From contig NZ_JAPUBT010000005.1 of the NCBI RefSeq assembly GCF_030397665.1, forward strand, positions 1 to 64,000: DNA of 64,000 nt. The letters run 5' to 3'. The notes beneath the pieces are model-generated. The model was given only the letters and a program-made list of their open reading frames with translations, was not told the DNA's origin and did no database searches. Shown here in pieces: positions 8,895 through 17,525 of this stretch. The first letter of the stretch is position 1. Every line of letters begins with the position of its first letter. This DNA comes from Janthinobacterium sp. SUN073 (GTDB taxonomy: Bacteria > Pseudomonadota > Gammaproteobacteria > Burkholderiales > Burkholderiaceae_D). Both the position numbers and the translations under genes were made by a program.

Positions 8895-9308
8895 ATGGCC
8901 CCACTGACCGAACTGACGAAAGACCAAAGCTACGCCATCGCCGACAGCCTGGCGCAAGCGTCAAGCCTGGTGCTGGAATTGCGCATCCGCGAACGCGAGG
9001 CGCTGGCGCCGGACAAGCGCGCAATGCTGGAACAATATGAAAACCACCTGGACCAGATGGTGGCCCTGTTCCGCGCGTATGGCATTTACCTGACGGCCGA
9101 AGGCGCCGAGCAGGCGCGCGGCGATATCGAGGGCGCCATCGCGAAGGGAAAACTGCAGCTCAAGCGCATCGCCGACGTCAAGGCAGCCATCGCCGCGGCG
9201 GCCAGGCTGGTCGACCTGGGCGCGGCCATCCTGTCGCGCGACCCGTTCGCCATCGGCGAGGCGGCGGCCAGCTTGCGAGCCAAGCCGAAGAAGGAAGCAC
9301 CGGCCTGA
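8895..9308 (+). CDS. Small unknown protein partnered with the lipoprotein
   Basis: A 137-residue, probably all-helical soluble protein with no signal peptide and no family I can name. Features are an amphipathic N-terminal region (DQSYAIADSLAQASSLVLELRIRERE), an Ala-rich central helix around AAIAAAARLVDLGAAIL, and a basic tail (KPKKEAPA). TGGAGT lies upstream of the ATG. Its position 24 bp after the lipoprotein gene suggests linked function. It converges with the Sel1 gene, leaving one base between the stops. Confidence 0.7.
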   Translation: MAPLTELTKDQSYAIADSLAQASSLVLELRIREREALAPDKRAMLEQYENHLDQMVALFRAYGIYLTAEGAEQARGDIEGAIAKGKLQLKRIADVKAAIAAAARLVDLGAAILSRDPFAIGEAAASLRAKPKKEAPA

Positions 9309-9309
9309 T

Positions 9310-9798
9310 TCAGGGTTCGGGCGGGCGATGGCCCATGGCGTGCGTGGCCATCTTCAGGTACAGGTTGCCCTGCTCCTCGTTGTGCGCATAGCCCATCTGC
9401 CCTTCGCTCAGGGCCACGGATTTCTGCTGCAGCGCTTCCGGGTAGCCAAGGTCGCAGGCCGCATCAAGCCAATAGCGCGCCTTTTCCTCGTCACTGTCCT
9501 GCAGCAGGTTCGCCACGATGAACATGGCCGGCGCCACCTGGCGCTGCGCGGCCAGCTCCAGCCAGCGCAGCGCGGCGGCGCTGTCCTGCGGCCCGCCCAT
9601 GCCGTTTTTCAGCATCAGGCCCAGGTAGTACGCTGCGGGACCGCTGCCCTGCCCCGCCGCCTGTGCGAACAGCGCGCGCGCCTGCGGCTGGGACGCTTCT
9701 CCCGCGCGCATCAGGGTCTTGGCCTGGGCCGTGACGTCGGGCGCAGGCACAACGGGCGAGGCCAGCGCGGCGGCCAGCAGCAAGTTTGCCAGCATCAT
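9310..9798 (-). CDS. Sel1-repeat (SLR/TPR-like) exported protein
   Basis: A 162-residue protein with a hydrophobic N-terminus (MMLANLLLAAALASPV) that looks like a signal peptide. At least two Sel1-like repeats follow, with the typical AAYYLGLMLKNGMGGPQDSAAALRWLELAA pattern in part and a second ARYWLDAACDLGYPEA unit. Such repeats form alpha-solenoids for protein contacts. Its ATG overlaps the stop of the cpdB-like gene by four bases (ATGA), so translation is probably coupled. The binding partner is unknown. Confidence 0.8.
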   Translation of the reverse strand: MMLANLLLAAALASPVVPAPDVTAQAKTLMRAGEASQPQARALFAQAAGQGSGPAAYYLGLMLKNGMGGPQDSAAALRWLELAAQRQVAPAMFIVANLLQDSDEEKARYWLDAACDLGYPEALQQKSVALSEGQMGYAHNEEQGNLYLKMATHAMGHRPPEP

Positions 9799-11828
9799 TT
9801 CGACAGGTCGACTTGGTACAGCGCAAAGCCCTTGCCCGCGCCATCCTCAAGCTTCAGCTGCGTCACATTGGTGATGCCGGCCGCCTTGGCCAGGTCGATC
9901 ACGTTCGGCGCCGAGTGGAACACCACCGGGCCTTTCGTGGCGGCCTTGGCGAAGCGCCAGCTGCGCGCCGAACCTTTTTTCGCCCGCGTCAGGTTTTTCT
10001 GCTGCGTGACGTAGGCAATCAAGAGTTCGCGGTTATTGTCGGGCGAGGCTACCACCGTCTTGCTGCCGTCGAGGCCAGGGAAATTGCCACCGCCGCTGGC
10101 GCGGTAGTTATTTGTCGCGATGAGGAATTCCTGGCTAGAATCCATCGGCTTGCCCTGGTAGGTCAGCGCCTTGATGCGCTGGCCCGGCGGCTGCGTGATG
10201 TCGATTTCGTACTTCACATCCTTGCTGGTGATGACGTCGAAGTTGTAGCTGGGGTGGGCCGTGTTGACCAGTTCCTGTGGCTCGGCCTTGTGCGGATCGA
10301 TGGTATTGAAGCGTCGTGCCGACTGTTCCAGCCAGGCTTTCAGTTCCGCGCCATTCATCTTCACGCCGTACAGCGCGTTCGGATATAAATACAGGTCGGC
10401 CGCGTTGTTCAGCGCCACATTGCCCGCCTTGACATCCGTGTAGTCGGATACACCGGCCGAGCCGCTCTTGAACGGCGACGACATCGACAGCACGGGCAAG
10501 TGCGCGTACTGCGGCAGGTTCGCCTTGACATACGCGGCCAGGTAGCCCGCTTGCGCCTGGTTCACCACTTCGATGGCGCTGACGTCGCCCACGTCGGCGA
10601 AATACGTCGACAGGCGGAAGTCCGTGGCGCCGACGGGCGTCTGCACGTAGGCAATGGTGGCTGCGTGCTCTTCCGCCACCAGTTTGGCGATGGCCGCATC
10701 GGGCTCCACATAGCTTTTATCCGCGTTCTGGATGCCGCGCGCTTCCACCGTGGTGGCGCTCTTGTCGACGACCCACTGCTTGCCGTCGTGGCGCAGGTGC
10801 AAGCCGATCACGCCCAGGTGCTTGCCCCACAAATTGGCCATCACGGTAGGCACGCCGTTGACCAATCCCTTGACCTTGTCGACGCCGGGCAGATTAAACT
10901 GCGGCACCGTGCTGGCCGCGTTCGGGAATAGCTGATGCGAGTGGCCGATCAGCATGGCATCCACGCCCGGCACTTGGGACAGGTAGTAATTGCCGTTTTC
11001 CATGGTGGGCGAGTACGGGCTGTCATCGAGGCCGCCGTGCGAAATGGCTACCACCAGCTCGGCGCCCCTGGCGCGCATCTCGGGGATGAATTTTTCCGCC
11101 GTCTCGCGCACGCCCTGCGTGTAGACGCGGCCTTCCAGCCAGCGCTTGTCCCAGGCCATGATGGTGGGCGGCGCAAAGCTGATGATGCCCACCTTCACGC
11201 TGCTGATCACCGGTTTGCCATCGGGGCCGGTCGCCGTGATCTGCTTGTCGATGATGTGGTACGGCGCAAACAGGGGCTTGCCCGTCCTGACGCTGTAGAC
11301 GTTGGCCAGCACTTGCGGAAACGCGGGGCCAGCGCAGCGCGGTTTGCCGGCATCGACGCTGTCGACGTCGAATTGATTGCCCGTCACCTGGCTCAGGAAC
11401 GCCAGGCCGTAGTTGAATTCATGGTTGCCGATGCCGCCGCCATCGACCTTCAGCAGATTCATGGCCTTGTAGATGGCCAGGGTCTGGTCGCAGGCCAGCG
11501 GTTTTACCAATGCCTGGTAGTCGGCCAGCGCCGTGCCCTGGATGGTGTCGCCGTTATCGAGCAACAGGTTGTTCGGAAATTGCGCGCGCGCCTGGGCGAT
11601 CAGCGCTGCCGTGCGTTCCAGGCCAATCGACGGTTCCGCCTGCAGCTTGTAGTAATCATAACTGAGCACATTCGCGTGCAAGTCCGTCGTCTCCAGCAGG
11701 GCCAGGGTGGCCGTGCTGCCCGCTGGCATCGCGGCCATCACGCGGACCGGTTCGTGGGCGGCGGGCGACAAGGCGCCGCAGCCGGCCAGTAGCAGCGGTA
11801 ACAGGGCAAGACGGGGAAGTTGAAGCAT
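9795..11828 (-). CDS. cpdB: CpdB-like 2',3'-cyclic-nucleotide 2'-phosphodiesterase / 3'-nucleotidase, lipoprotein form
   Basis: The family hydrolyses 2',3'-cyclic nucleotides and 3'-nucleotides outside the cytoplasm to salvage nucleosides and phosphate. The N-terminal metallophosphatase domain shows its metal-ligand motifs: TTDLHANV, GNHEFNYG, SHGGLDD and GHSHQ. The C-terminal half matches the 5'-nucleotidase substrate-binding domain (SSPFKSG, NTAHPSYNFDV, ATNNYRASGGGNFPG). I chose the ATG at 11828 because it gives a lipobox (LLLAGC) and has AGGAA upstream; the longer open frame to 12056 runs into the prfB promoter. The product is 677 residues, close to family length. Most CpdB proteins are free periplasmic enzymes, so the lipobox is a variation. 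Confidence 0.88.
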   Translation of the reverse strand: MLQLPRLALLPLLLAGCGALSPAAHEPVRVMAAMPAGSTATLALLETTDLHANVLSYDYYKLQAEPSIGLERTAALIAQARAQFPNNLLLDNGDTIQGTALADYQALVKPLACDQTLAIYKAMNLLKVDGGGIGNHEFNYGLAFLSQVTGNQFDVDSVDAGKPRCAGPAFPQVLANVYSVRTGKPLFAPYHIIDKQITATGPDGKPVISSVKVGIISFAPPTIMAWDKRWLEGRVYTQGVRETAEKFIPEMRARGAELVVAISHGGLDDSPYSPTMENGNYYLSQVPGVDAMLIGHSHQLFPNAASTVPQFNLPGVDKVKGLVNGVPTVMANLWGKHLGVIGLHLRHDGKQWVVDKSATTVEARGIQNADKSYVEPDAAIAKLVAEEHAATIAYVQTPVGATDFRLSTYFADVGDVSAIEVVNQAQAGYLAAYVKANLPQYAHLPVLSMSSPFKSGSAGVSDYTDVKAGNVALNNAADLYLYPNALYGVKMNGAELKAWLEQSARRFNTIDPHKAEPQELVNTAHPSYNFDVITSKDVKYEIDITQPPGQRIKALTYQGKPMDSSQEFLIATNNYRASGGGNFPGLDGSKTVVASPDNNRELLIAYVTQQKNLTRAKKGSARSWRFAKAATKGPVVFHSAPNVIDLAKAAGITNVTQLKLEDGAGKGFALYQVDLSK

Positions 11829-12030
11829 GATGTATTCCTGTGGAAAGACAATATCGCCAGCATCATACGCAGCACGCCAGCCATCTTCAAGGCAAAAATA
11901 TTGTCGCAAATGCAGCAAAATGACGATTTTATTGCCTTGTGCAACAGCAATTGCGCCGCAGCGGCAGCGGAAACCGGCCGCGCTCGCGTATAATTCAAGG
12001 TTTGATTTCACCATAGAAGACCAGAACATT

Positions 12031-13135
12031 ATGGAAGCCGAACGCATCAATATCATCTCCGCCCTGCTGAACGACCTGACGGTCCGCGAAGCCGAACTTC
12101 GGAGGTATCTTTGACTTCACTGTCAAGTCGGAGAAACTAGAGCAAGTCAACGAAGAGCTGGAAGATCCGACCGTCTGGAACGATCCCAAGCGCGCCCAGG
12201 ACCTCGGTAAAGAGAAGAAGGCGCTGGAAGCGATCGTCTTCACGCTGACCCGTGCCGATGCCGACCTGCGCGACACCCGCGACCTGTTCGACATGGCGCG
12301 CGAAGAAGGCGACGACGAGACGCTGGAAGCAATCGAGCAGGATGTGCAGGAAATCCGCAAGGTCATCGAAAGCATGGAATTTCGCCGGATGTTCAACAAT
12401 CCGATGGACCCGAACAACTGCTTCATCGACATCCAGGCCGGCGCCGGCGGTACGGAAGCCCAGGACTGGGCTTCGATGCTGCTGCGCCAGTACCTGCGCT
12501 ATTGCGAACGCAAAGGCTTCAAGGTCGAGATCCTGGAGCAGTCCGATGGCGAGGTCGCCGGCATCAAGACGGCCACCCTGAAGGTCGAGGGCGATCACGC
12601 CTACGGCTTCCTGCGCACGGAAACGGGCGTGCACCGCCTGGTGCGCAAGTCGCCGTTCGACTCGGCCAACGGCCGCCATACGTCGTTTACGTCGCTGTTC
12701 GTGTATCCCGAAGTCGACGATTCGATCGAGATCGACGTCAATCCGGCCGATATCCGCGTCGATACCTACCGCGCGTCGGGCGCCGGTGGTCAGCACATCA
12801 ACAAGACCGACTCCGCCGTCCGCATGACCCATGCGCCGACCGGCATCGTGGTGCAGTGCCAGAACGACCGTTCGCAGCACCGCAACCGCGCCGAAGCGAT
12901 GGAAATGCTGAAAGCCAAGCTGTACGAGCATGAACTGCGCAAGCGCATGAGCGAGCAGCAAAAGCTGGAAGACTCGAAAACGGACGTGGGCTGGGGCCAC
13001 CAGATCCGCTCCTACGTGCTGGACCAGTCCCGCATCAAGGACTTGCGCACCGGTTTCGAGACGGGCAATACCAAGGGCGTGCTCGATGGCGACATCGACG
13101 AGTTCATTTCCGCATCGCTCAAGCAAGGCGTGTAA
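12031..13135 (+). CDS. prfB: Peptide chain release factor 2, expressed by programmed +1 frameshift
   Basis: RF2 terminates translation at UGA and UAA. A 27-codon first segment runs from ATG 12031 to a UGA at 12112-12114; after a +1 shift at CUU-U the second segment (12113-13135) completes a 367-residue protein. The second segment holds the SPF anticodon-like motif ([11 protein letters not shown]) and the GGQ catalytic loop ([17 protein letters not shown]). The in-frame UGA is the classical autoregulatory device: low RF2 favours frameshifting and more RF2. Its stop overlaps the start of the HAD gene by one base. A TATAAT at 11989-11994 may be the -10 element. Confidence 0.97.
12100..12115 (+). 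promoter_or_regulatory. prfB: prfB programmed +1 frameshift site
   Basis: The sequence CGGAGGTATCTTTGAC holds an internal Shine-Dalgarno-like GGAGG, a 3-base spacer, the slippery CUU-U and the UGA stop followed by C. It differs from the E. coli site in the SD element (GGAGG instead of AGGGGG) but keeps spacing and slippery codon. Confidence 0.95.
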
Positions 13136-13833
13136 TGACTTCTACTCCGGCGCTGGCGCAGCGCGCCTTCCTGTTCGACATGGATGGCACGATCGTCGAC
13201 AACATGGCTTTCCACACGACATCGTGGCTGGCGTTCTTTGAACGCCACGGCCATGCGCTGGATGCGGATGCCTTTTTCCGCGACACGGCAGGACGGCAGG
13301 GACACGAAATCATCGCCCAATACCTGGGCGCGGACGCCGACCACGTCACCCTGCTGGCTGAAAAGGAAGTCGTCTACCGCGAACTGTATGGCCCGCACCT
13401 GGCCACTGTGCTTGGCTTCGACCGGCTGATCACCAGCGCGCGCCAGGCTGGCGTCGGGCTGGTGGTGGGCACGGCCGCGCCGGACGAGAACATCGCGTTC
13501 ACCTTGGACGGCCTGGACCTGCGGCACCGCTTCGACGCCATCGTCGGTGCCGCCGACGTGGAACGGGGCAAGCCGCACCCGGACGTTTTCCTGAAAGGCG
13601 CGCTGCTGGCCGGCGCGCTGCCGCACAACTGCATCGTCTTTGAAGACGCGCCCCTGGGCGTGGAAGCGGCGCGCCGTGCCGGCATGCGCGTCGTGGTGCT
13701 CACCACCACCTTGCCGGCCGAAGCGTTTGCCGCCTTCGACAACGTGATTGCCATCGTGCCGGATTTCTCCGCACTCGACGTCGACGCACTGTTTGCCAGC
13801 GTGGCGCCAGCGCTGGCACCACATCATCAATAA
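13135..13833 (+). CDS. HAD-superfamily phosphatase (beta-phosphoglucomutase / Gph-like)
   Basis: A 232-residue HAD hydrolase with motif I FDMDGTIVDNM (nucleophile Asp plus acid/base Asp), a helical cap domain at about residues 20-85, motif II VVGTAAP, and motif III/IV KPHPDVFLKGA and VFEDAPLGVEAA. This places it in the subfamily of sugar-phosphate phosphatases and phosphomutases; the substrate cannot be read. The ATG overlaps the prfB stop (TAATG), and lysS begins 18 bp downstream, so it sits within a translation-factor operon without an obvious functional tie. Confidence 0.88.
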   Translation: MTSTPALAQRAFLFDMDGTIVDNMAFHTTSWLAFFERHGHALDADAFFRDTAGRQGHEIIAQYLGADADHVTLLAEKEVVYRELYGPHLATVLGFDRLITSARQAGVGLVVGTAAPDENIAFTLDGLDLRHRFDAIVGAADVERGKPHPDVFLKGALLAGALPHNCIVFEDAPLGVEAARRAGMRVVVLTTTLPAEAFAAFDNVIAIVPDFSALDVDALFASVAPALAPHHQ

Positions 13834-13851
13834 TCCCCAACGAAGAACACC

Positions 13852-15381
13852 ATGACTACGGATATCCAAGAACAAGCCGCCGCCCCCGATGAAAACAAGA
13901 TCATCGCCGAGCGCCGCGTCAAGCTGGCCGCACTGCGCGAACAAGGCATCGCCTTCCCGAACGATTTCCGCCCCGAGCACAAGGCGGCCGATCTGCACGC
14001 GCAATACGGCAGCAAGACGCGCGAAGAGCTGGAAGCCGAACCTGTCACCGTGGTGCTGGCCGGCCGCATGATGCTCAAGCGCGAAGCGGGCAAGAAAGCC
14101 GCTTTCGCCACCCTGCAAGACGCTTCCGGCCCGAAAGCCGACGGCCGCATCCAGATCTACGCCACCCTGGACCTCACCGGCGAAGCGGCCATGGCCGCCC
14201 TGCACCACTATGACCTGGGCGACATCCTGGGCGTGACGGGCACGCTGTTCAAGACCAAGACGGACGAACTGACCATCAAGGTCACCGAACTGCGTTTGAT
14301 CACCAAGTCGCTGCGCCCGCTGCCGGACAAATTCCACGGCCTGGCCGATCAGGAAACGAAGTACCGCCAGCGCTACGTCGACCTGATCATGAACGAAGAG
14401 ACGCGCCGCACCTTCAAGGCGCGTACCGCCGCCATCTCGTCGATCCGCCGCTTCATGGAAAAGAACGAGTTCATGGAAGTGGAAACGCCGATGCTGCACA
14501 CGATCCCTGGCGGCGCGGCGGCCAAGCCATTCATCACGCACCACAATGCGCTGGACATGCAGATGTTCCTGCGTATCGCGCCCGAGCTGTACCTGAAGCG
14601 CCTGGTCGTGGGCGGCTTCGACCGAGTGTTCGAAATCAACCGCAACTTCCGCAACGAAGGCGTGTCGATCCGTCACAACCCGGAATTTACGATGATGGAA
14701 TTCTACGCGGCCTACACCGACTACAAATGGCTGATGGATTTTACCGAAGCCGTCATCCGCCAGGCCGCCATCGACGCGCACGGCACCGCCACCCTGACCT
14801 ACGGCGGCCGCGAACTCGATCTGGCAAAACCGTTCCACCGCCTGACCATCGTCGAAGCGATCAACAAATACGCGCCGGGCTACACGCCGGAGCAGTTGAA
14901 CGATGCGGAATTCATCAAGGAAGAGCTGAAGAAATTCGGCGTCAAGCCGTTCGCCACGGCCGGCCTGGGCGCGCTGCAACTGGCGCTGTTCGAAGAGACG
15001 GCAGAAGCGCAGCTGTGGGAACCGACCTACATCATCGACTACCCTGTCGAAGTGTCGCCACTGGCACGCGCTTCCGACACGGTGGCCGGCATCACCGAAC
15101 GCTTTGAATTGTTCATGGTGGGCCGCGAGATCGCCAACGGTTTCTCCGAGTTGAACGACGCGGAAGACCAGTCGGCCCGCTTCCTGGCACAAGTCGCCGC
15201 CAAGGACGCCGGCGATGAAGAGGCGATGTTCTACGACGCCGACTACATCCGCGCGCTGGAATACGGCATGCCGCCAGCCGGCGGCTGCGGCATCGGCATC
15301 GACCGCCTGATGATGATCATCACGGATTCGCCGAACATCCGCGACGTCCTGCTGTTCCCTCACTTGCGCCGCGAAGACTAA
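13852..15381 (+). CDS. lysS: Lysyl-tRNA synthetase, class II
   Basis: Charges tRNA-Lys with lysine in the cytoplasm. The N-terminal OB-fold anticodon-binding domain occupies about residues 60-165 ([19 protein letters not shown]). Class II motifs follow: motif 1 around [16 protein letters not shown], motif 2 [21 protein letters not shown] in part, and motif 3 [11 protein letters not shown] near the C-terminus. The length (509 residues) is typical. It is the last gene of the prfB-HAD-lysS group and ends 19 bp before a strong intrinsic terminator. Confidence 0.97.
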   Translation: MTTDIQEQAAAPDENKIIAERRVKLAALREQGIAFPNDFRPEHKAADLHAQYGSKTREELEAEPVTVVLAGRMMLKREAGKKAAFATLQDASGPKADGRIQIYATLDLTGEAAMAALHHYDLGDILGVTGTLFKTKTDELTIKVTELRLITKSLRPLPDKFHGLADQETKYRQRYVDLIMNEETRRTFKARTAAISSIRRFMEKNEFMEVETPMLHTIPGGAAAKPFITHHNALDMQMFLRIAPELYLKRLVVGGFDRVFEINRNFRNEGVSIRHNPEFTMMEFYAAYTDYKWLMDFTEAVIRQAAIDAHGTATLTYGGRELDLAKPFHRLTIVEAINKYAPGYTPEQLNDAEFIKEELKKFGVKPFATAGLGALQLALFEETAEAQLWEPTYIIDYPVEVSPLARASDTVAGITERFELFMVGREIANGFSELNDAEDQSARFLAQVAAKDAGDEEAMFYDADYIRALEYGMPPAGGCGIGIDRLMMIITDSPNIRDVLLFPHLRRED

Positions 15382-15399
15382 TCCCGGACGCAAGCCAAT

Positions 15400-15437
15400 A
15401 AAAAGCCGCCTGATCGCAAGATCAGGCGGCTTTTTTA
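15400..15437 (+). terminator. lysS: Bidirectional intrinsic terminator after lysS
   Basis: AAAAGCCGCCTGAT pairs with ATCAGGCGGCTTTT around a 6-base loop, with T-runs on both strands. It ends the lysS transcript and can equally end the converging kgu-like operon, whose last stop is at 15454. Confidence 0.9.
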
Positions 15438-15453
15438 CTTGTGCGGACTGCGA

Positions 15454-16455
15454 TCAGCCGGCCAGGGTCACGCGCTGGTGGCTGCGGCTGGCCTGCTGCG
15501 CCGCCAGTGCCGTGGCCAGCGCGCGCATGCCGTCGCCGCCGGTGGCGGCCGGCTGCCCTTCGCCGCGCATGGCGCGCTGGAAGGCACGCACCGAGCGCAC
15601 GTACAGGTTTTCATGCTCGACGGGGATGTCGATGCTGCCGCCGTCGCGCGTCAGGCTGATGCTGCCGACGGGGCGCTGCGTCATCACGCCGGTGGCGAAT
15701 ATGGTGCCTTTGGTGCCGATGATTTCCACGCCGGACAGCGAATGCGGCGCGTTGTATGCGTCGTGCACCTGCACCAGGGTGCCGTTGTCGAACTCGATGA
15801 CGGCCATCAGGCCCTCCTCCAGCCCGGCCACCGTCATGCCGCCGCTGGTGGCGCAGGCTGTGACGTGGCGCGGTTCCGCATCGAGCAGGAAGCGCAGGGT
15901 GTCGACGTCGTGCACGAACATGTCGAGCGTGACGCCGCCCGACTCCGGCGCATCCAGGCGCCAGCCGCGCAGGTGCTGCGGCAGGTTGTTCGCGTGCAGC
16001 ACGCGGCAATACAGGGGCTGGCCGATCTCGCCCGCGCGTATCAGCTCGCGCACCTTGCCGTGCGTGGCGGCGTTGCGCAGGTGGTGGTTAATCCCCAGCA
16101 CCACGCCCGCTTCGGCGCAGCCATCGACCATGCGGCGGGCGTCCTCCAGGTTCAGCGCCAGCGGCTTTTCGCACAGCACGTGCTTGCCGGCGCGCGCCGC
16201 CTGCAAGGTCTGCGCCATGTGCCATTCGTTGGTGGTGCTGATGTACACGGCATCCGCGCCCGGATGGGCCAGCGCCGCATCGAGGTCGGTATAACTGGCG
16301 GCTATGCCGAACTGCTCGGCAAAGGCGGCGCCGCGCGCGGCGTCCCGGCTGACCACGGCCAGCACTTCCGCATCGCCCTGCTGGCCGATCGCGTCGACCA
16401 TCCATTCGCGCGCCACGGTGCTGGCGCCAACCAAAATCCATCCGATCTTCTTCAT
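15454..16455 (-). CDS. Gfo/Idh/MocA family NAD(P)-dependent sugar oxidoreductase
   Basis: A 333-residue dehydrogenase with an N-terminal Rossmann fold (WILVGASTVAREWMVDAI; the usual GxGxxG is relaxed to VGAST) and the family hallmark EKPLALNLEDA around residue 98. The C-terminal substrate domain carries the conserved LDMFVHDVDTLRFLL segment. Members oxidise or reduce sugars, sugar acids or inositols. It is the last gene of the kgu-like operon, 12 bp after the porin gene, so its substrate is probably a relative of gluconate or a glycoside of it. Exact activity is unknown. Confidence 0.88.
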   Translation of the reverse strand: MKKIGWILVGASTVAREWMVDAIGQQGDAEVLAVVSRDAARGAAFAEQFGIAASYTDLDAALAHPGADAVYISTTNEWHMAQTLQAARAGKHVLCEKPLALNLEDARRMVDGCAEAGVVLGINHHLRNAATHGKVRELIRAGEIGQPLYCRVLHANNLPQHLRGWRLDAPESGGVTLDMFVHDVDTLRFLLDAEPRHVTACATSGGMTVAGLEEGLMAVIEFDNGTLVQVHDAYNAPHSLSGVEIIGTKGTIFATGVMTQRPVGSISLTRDGGSIDIPVEHENLYVRSVRAFQRAMRGEGQPAATGGDGMRALATALAAQQASRSHQRVTLAG

Positions 16456-16467
16456 TCGATTCTCCAG

Positions 16468-17490
16468 TTAAAAAGTGTGGCGCAGGCCCAGGTTCCAGGC
16501 CTGGTTGCCGGTGCCGTTGTCGGTGGCGTTGCCCACGAGGTAGGCGGCACCGTTGCGGTTGTCGATATGCGCGTAGGCCGCATACAAGGTGCTGCGCTTC
16601 GACAGCGCATACGTGTAGCCGATGCCGATCTGCGAAGCGTCGCCGTTGGCGGCGCGCCGGTCGTCGCGGCGCACGTACGAGAACAACACGCGGTGCGGGC
16701 CAAAAGGCACGGTGGCGCCCAGCATCAGGTCCGCGCTGTCGACCGTGGTGGCGGCGCCCGCCGTGCTCTTGCTGATGGCGACGGCGCCATGCGCCTTGAC
16801 CACGCCGAAGTCCCAGGTGGCGCCCAGCACCGTGTTCCTCGCCGTTCCCGCCACCAGCGCGGTTGACAGTGTGTTGGCGTCCTGGTGCGCCATGCGCAGG
16901 TACAGCGGCCCGCTGGCATAGGTGGCCGCCGCGCCCATGTAGCGCCTGGCCGAAGCGTCGCCGGGCACTTCGCCGAAGCCGTACGCCAGTTCGCCGGAAA
17001 GGCCGCCGCGCACGGGCGAGCTGTAGGTGATGCTGTTGTCGACCCGGCTGATGTAGCCGGCCGTGAAGACGTTGCTCATCCTGCCAGCAAAACCCAGGTA
17101 GAACGGGTCCAGCGCGCCCAGGCTGCTATCGATGAAGGTGTACTGGCGGCCCAGGCGCAAGGTGCCCGCCGCGCCGGCGAGGCCGACGAATGCCTGGCGC
17201 CCGAACAGCAGGCCGCCCTGGGCCGAAGCGCCCGTGTCGGCCAGGATGCCCGCATCCATCGTAAAGATCGCCGTCATGCCGCCGCCCAGGTCTTCGCTGC
17301 CCTTGAAACCGAGCCTTGAGCCGTTGGCGATGCCGCTGGTCACCTTGAGCACCCGGCCGCCGGGGCCGCCGCTTTCGGACACCACGCCCAGATCCATGAT
17401 GCCGTACATGGCCACGTTCGACTGCGCGCTACACAGGCCGCCGCAGGCGCCCGCGCCGATGATCATTGCTCCTACTACCTTGTTCTTCAT
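16468..17490 (-). CDS. Outer-membrane general porin (Gram-negative porin, betaproteobacterial type)
   Basis: A 340-residue beta-barrel porin: signal peptide, early QSNVAMYGIMDLGV strand, the SRLGFKGSEDLGGGM segment and a PF-x-GFAGR loop typical of betaproteobacterial trimeric porins, ending in phenylalanine (LRHTF). It would let small solutes into the periplasm. Its position between the 2-ketoacid reductase gene (35 bp upstream) and the oxidoreductase gene makes it the likely outer-membrane entry for the operon substrate. The signal peptide is slightly odd, with ACGGLCSAQS around the cleavage region. Confidence 0.9.
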   Translation of the reverse strand: MKNKVVGAMIIGAGACGGLCSAQSNVAMYGIMDLGVVSESGGPGGRVLKVTSGIANGSRLGFKGSEDLGGGMTAIFTMDAGILADTGASAQGGLLFGRQAFVGLAGAAGTLRLGRQYTFIDSSLGALDPFYLGFAGRMSNVFTAGYISRVDNSITYSSPVRGGLSGELAYGFGEVPGDASARRYMGAAATYASGPLYLRMAHQDANTLSTALVAGTARNTVLGATWDFGVVKAHGAVAISKSTAGAATTVDSADLMLGATVPFGPHRVLFSYVRRDDRRAANGDASQIGIGYTYALSKRSTLYAAYAHIDNRNGAAYLVGNATDNGTGNQAWNLGLRHTF

Positions 17491-17525
17491 GTCTTGCCCT
17501 GTCTGTCTTTTGATGGAAACTGCGC

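Noticed and set aside
12031-12114. In-frame UGA after 27 codons of prfB, at first sight a pseudogene
   Set aside because: The SD-like GGAGG, CUU-UGA-C and perfect continuation after +1 shift show the normal programmed frameshift of RF2.
13012-15393. 793-codon open frame on the minus strand opposite prfB, the HAD gene and lysS
   Set aside because: It lies fully opposite three well-supported genes, has His/Arg/Gln-biased composition and no start context. It is a high-GC shadow frame, like those opposite mfd (55070-56737), mrcA (40113-42293), the STAND regulator (45932-48154) and the liv genes (3472-5457).
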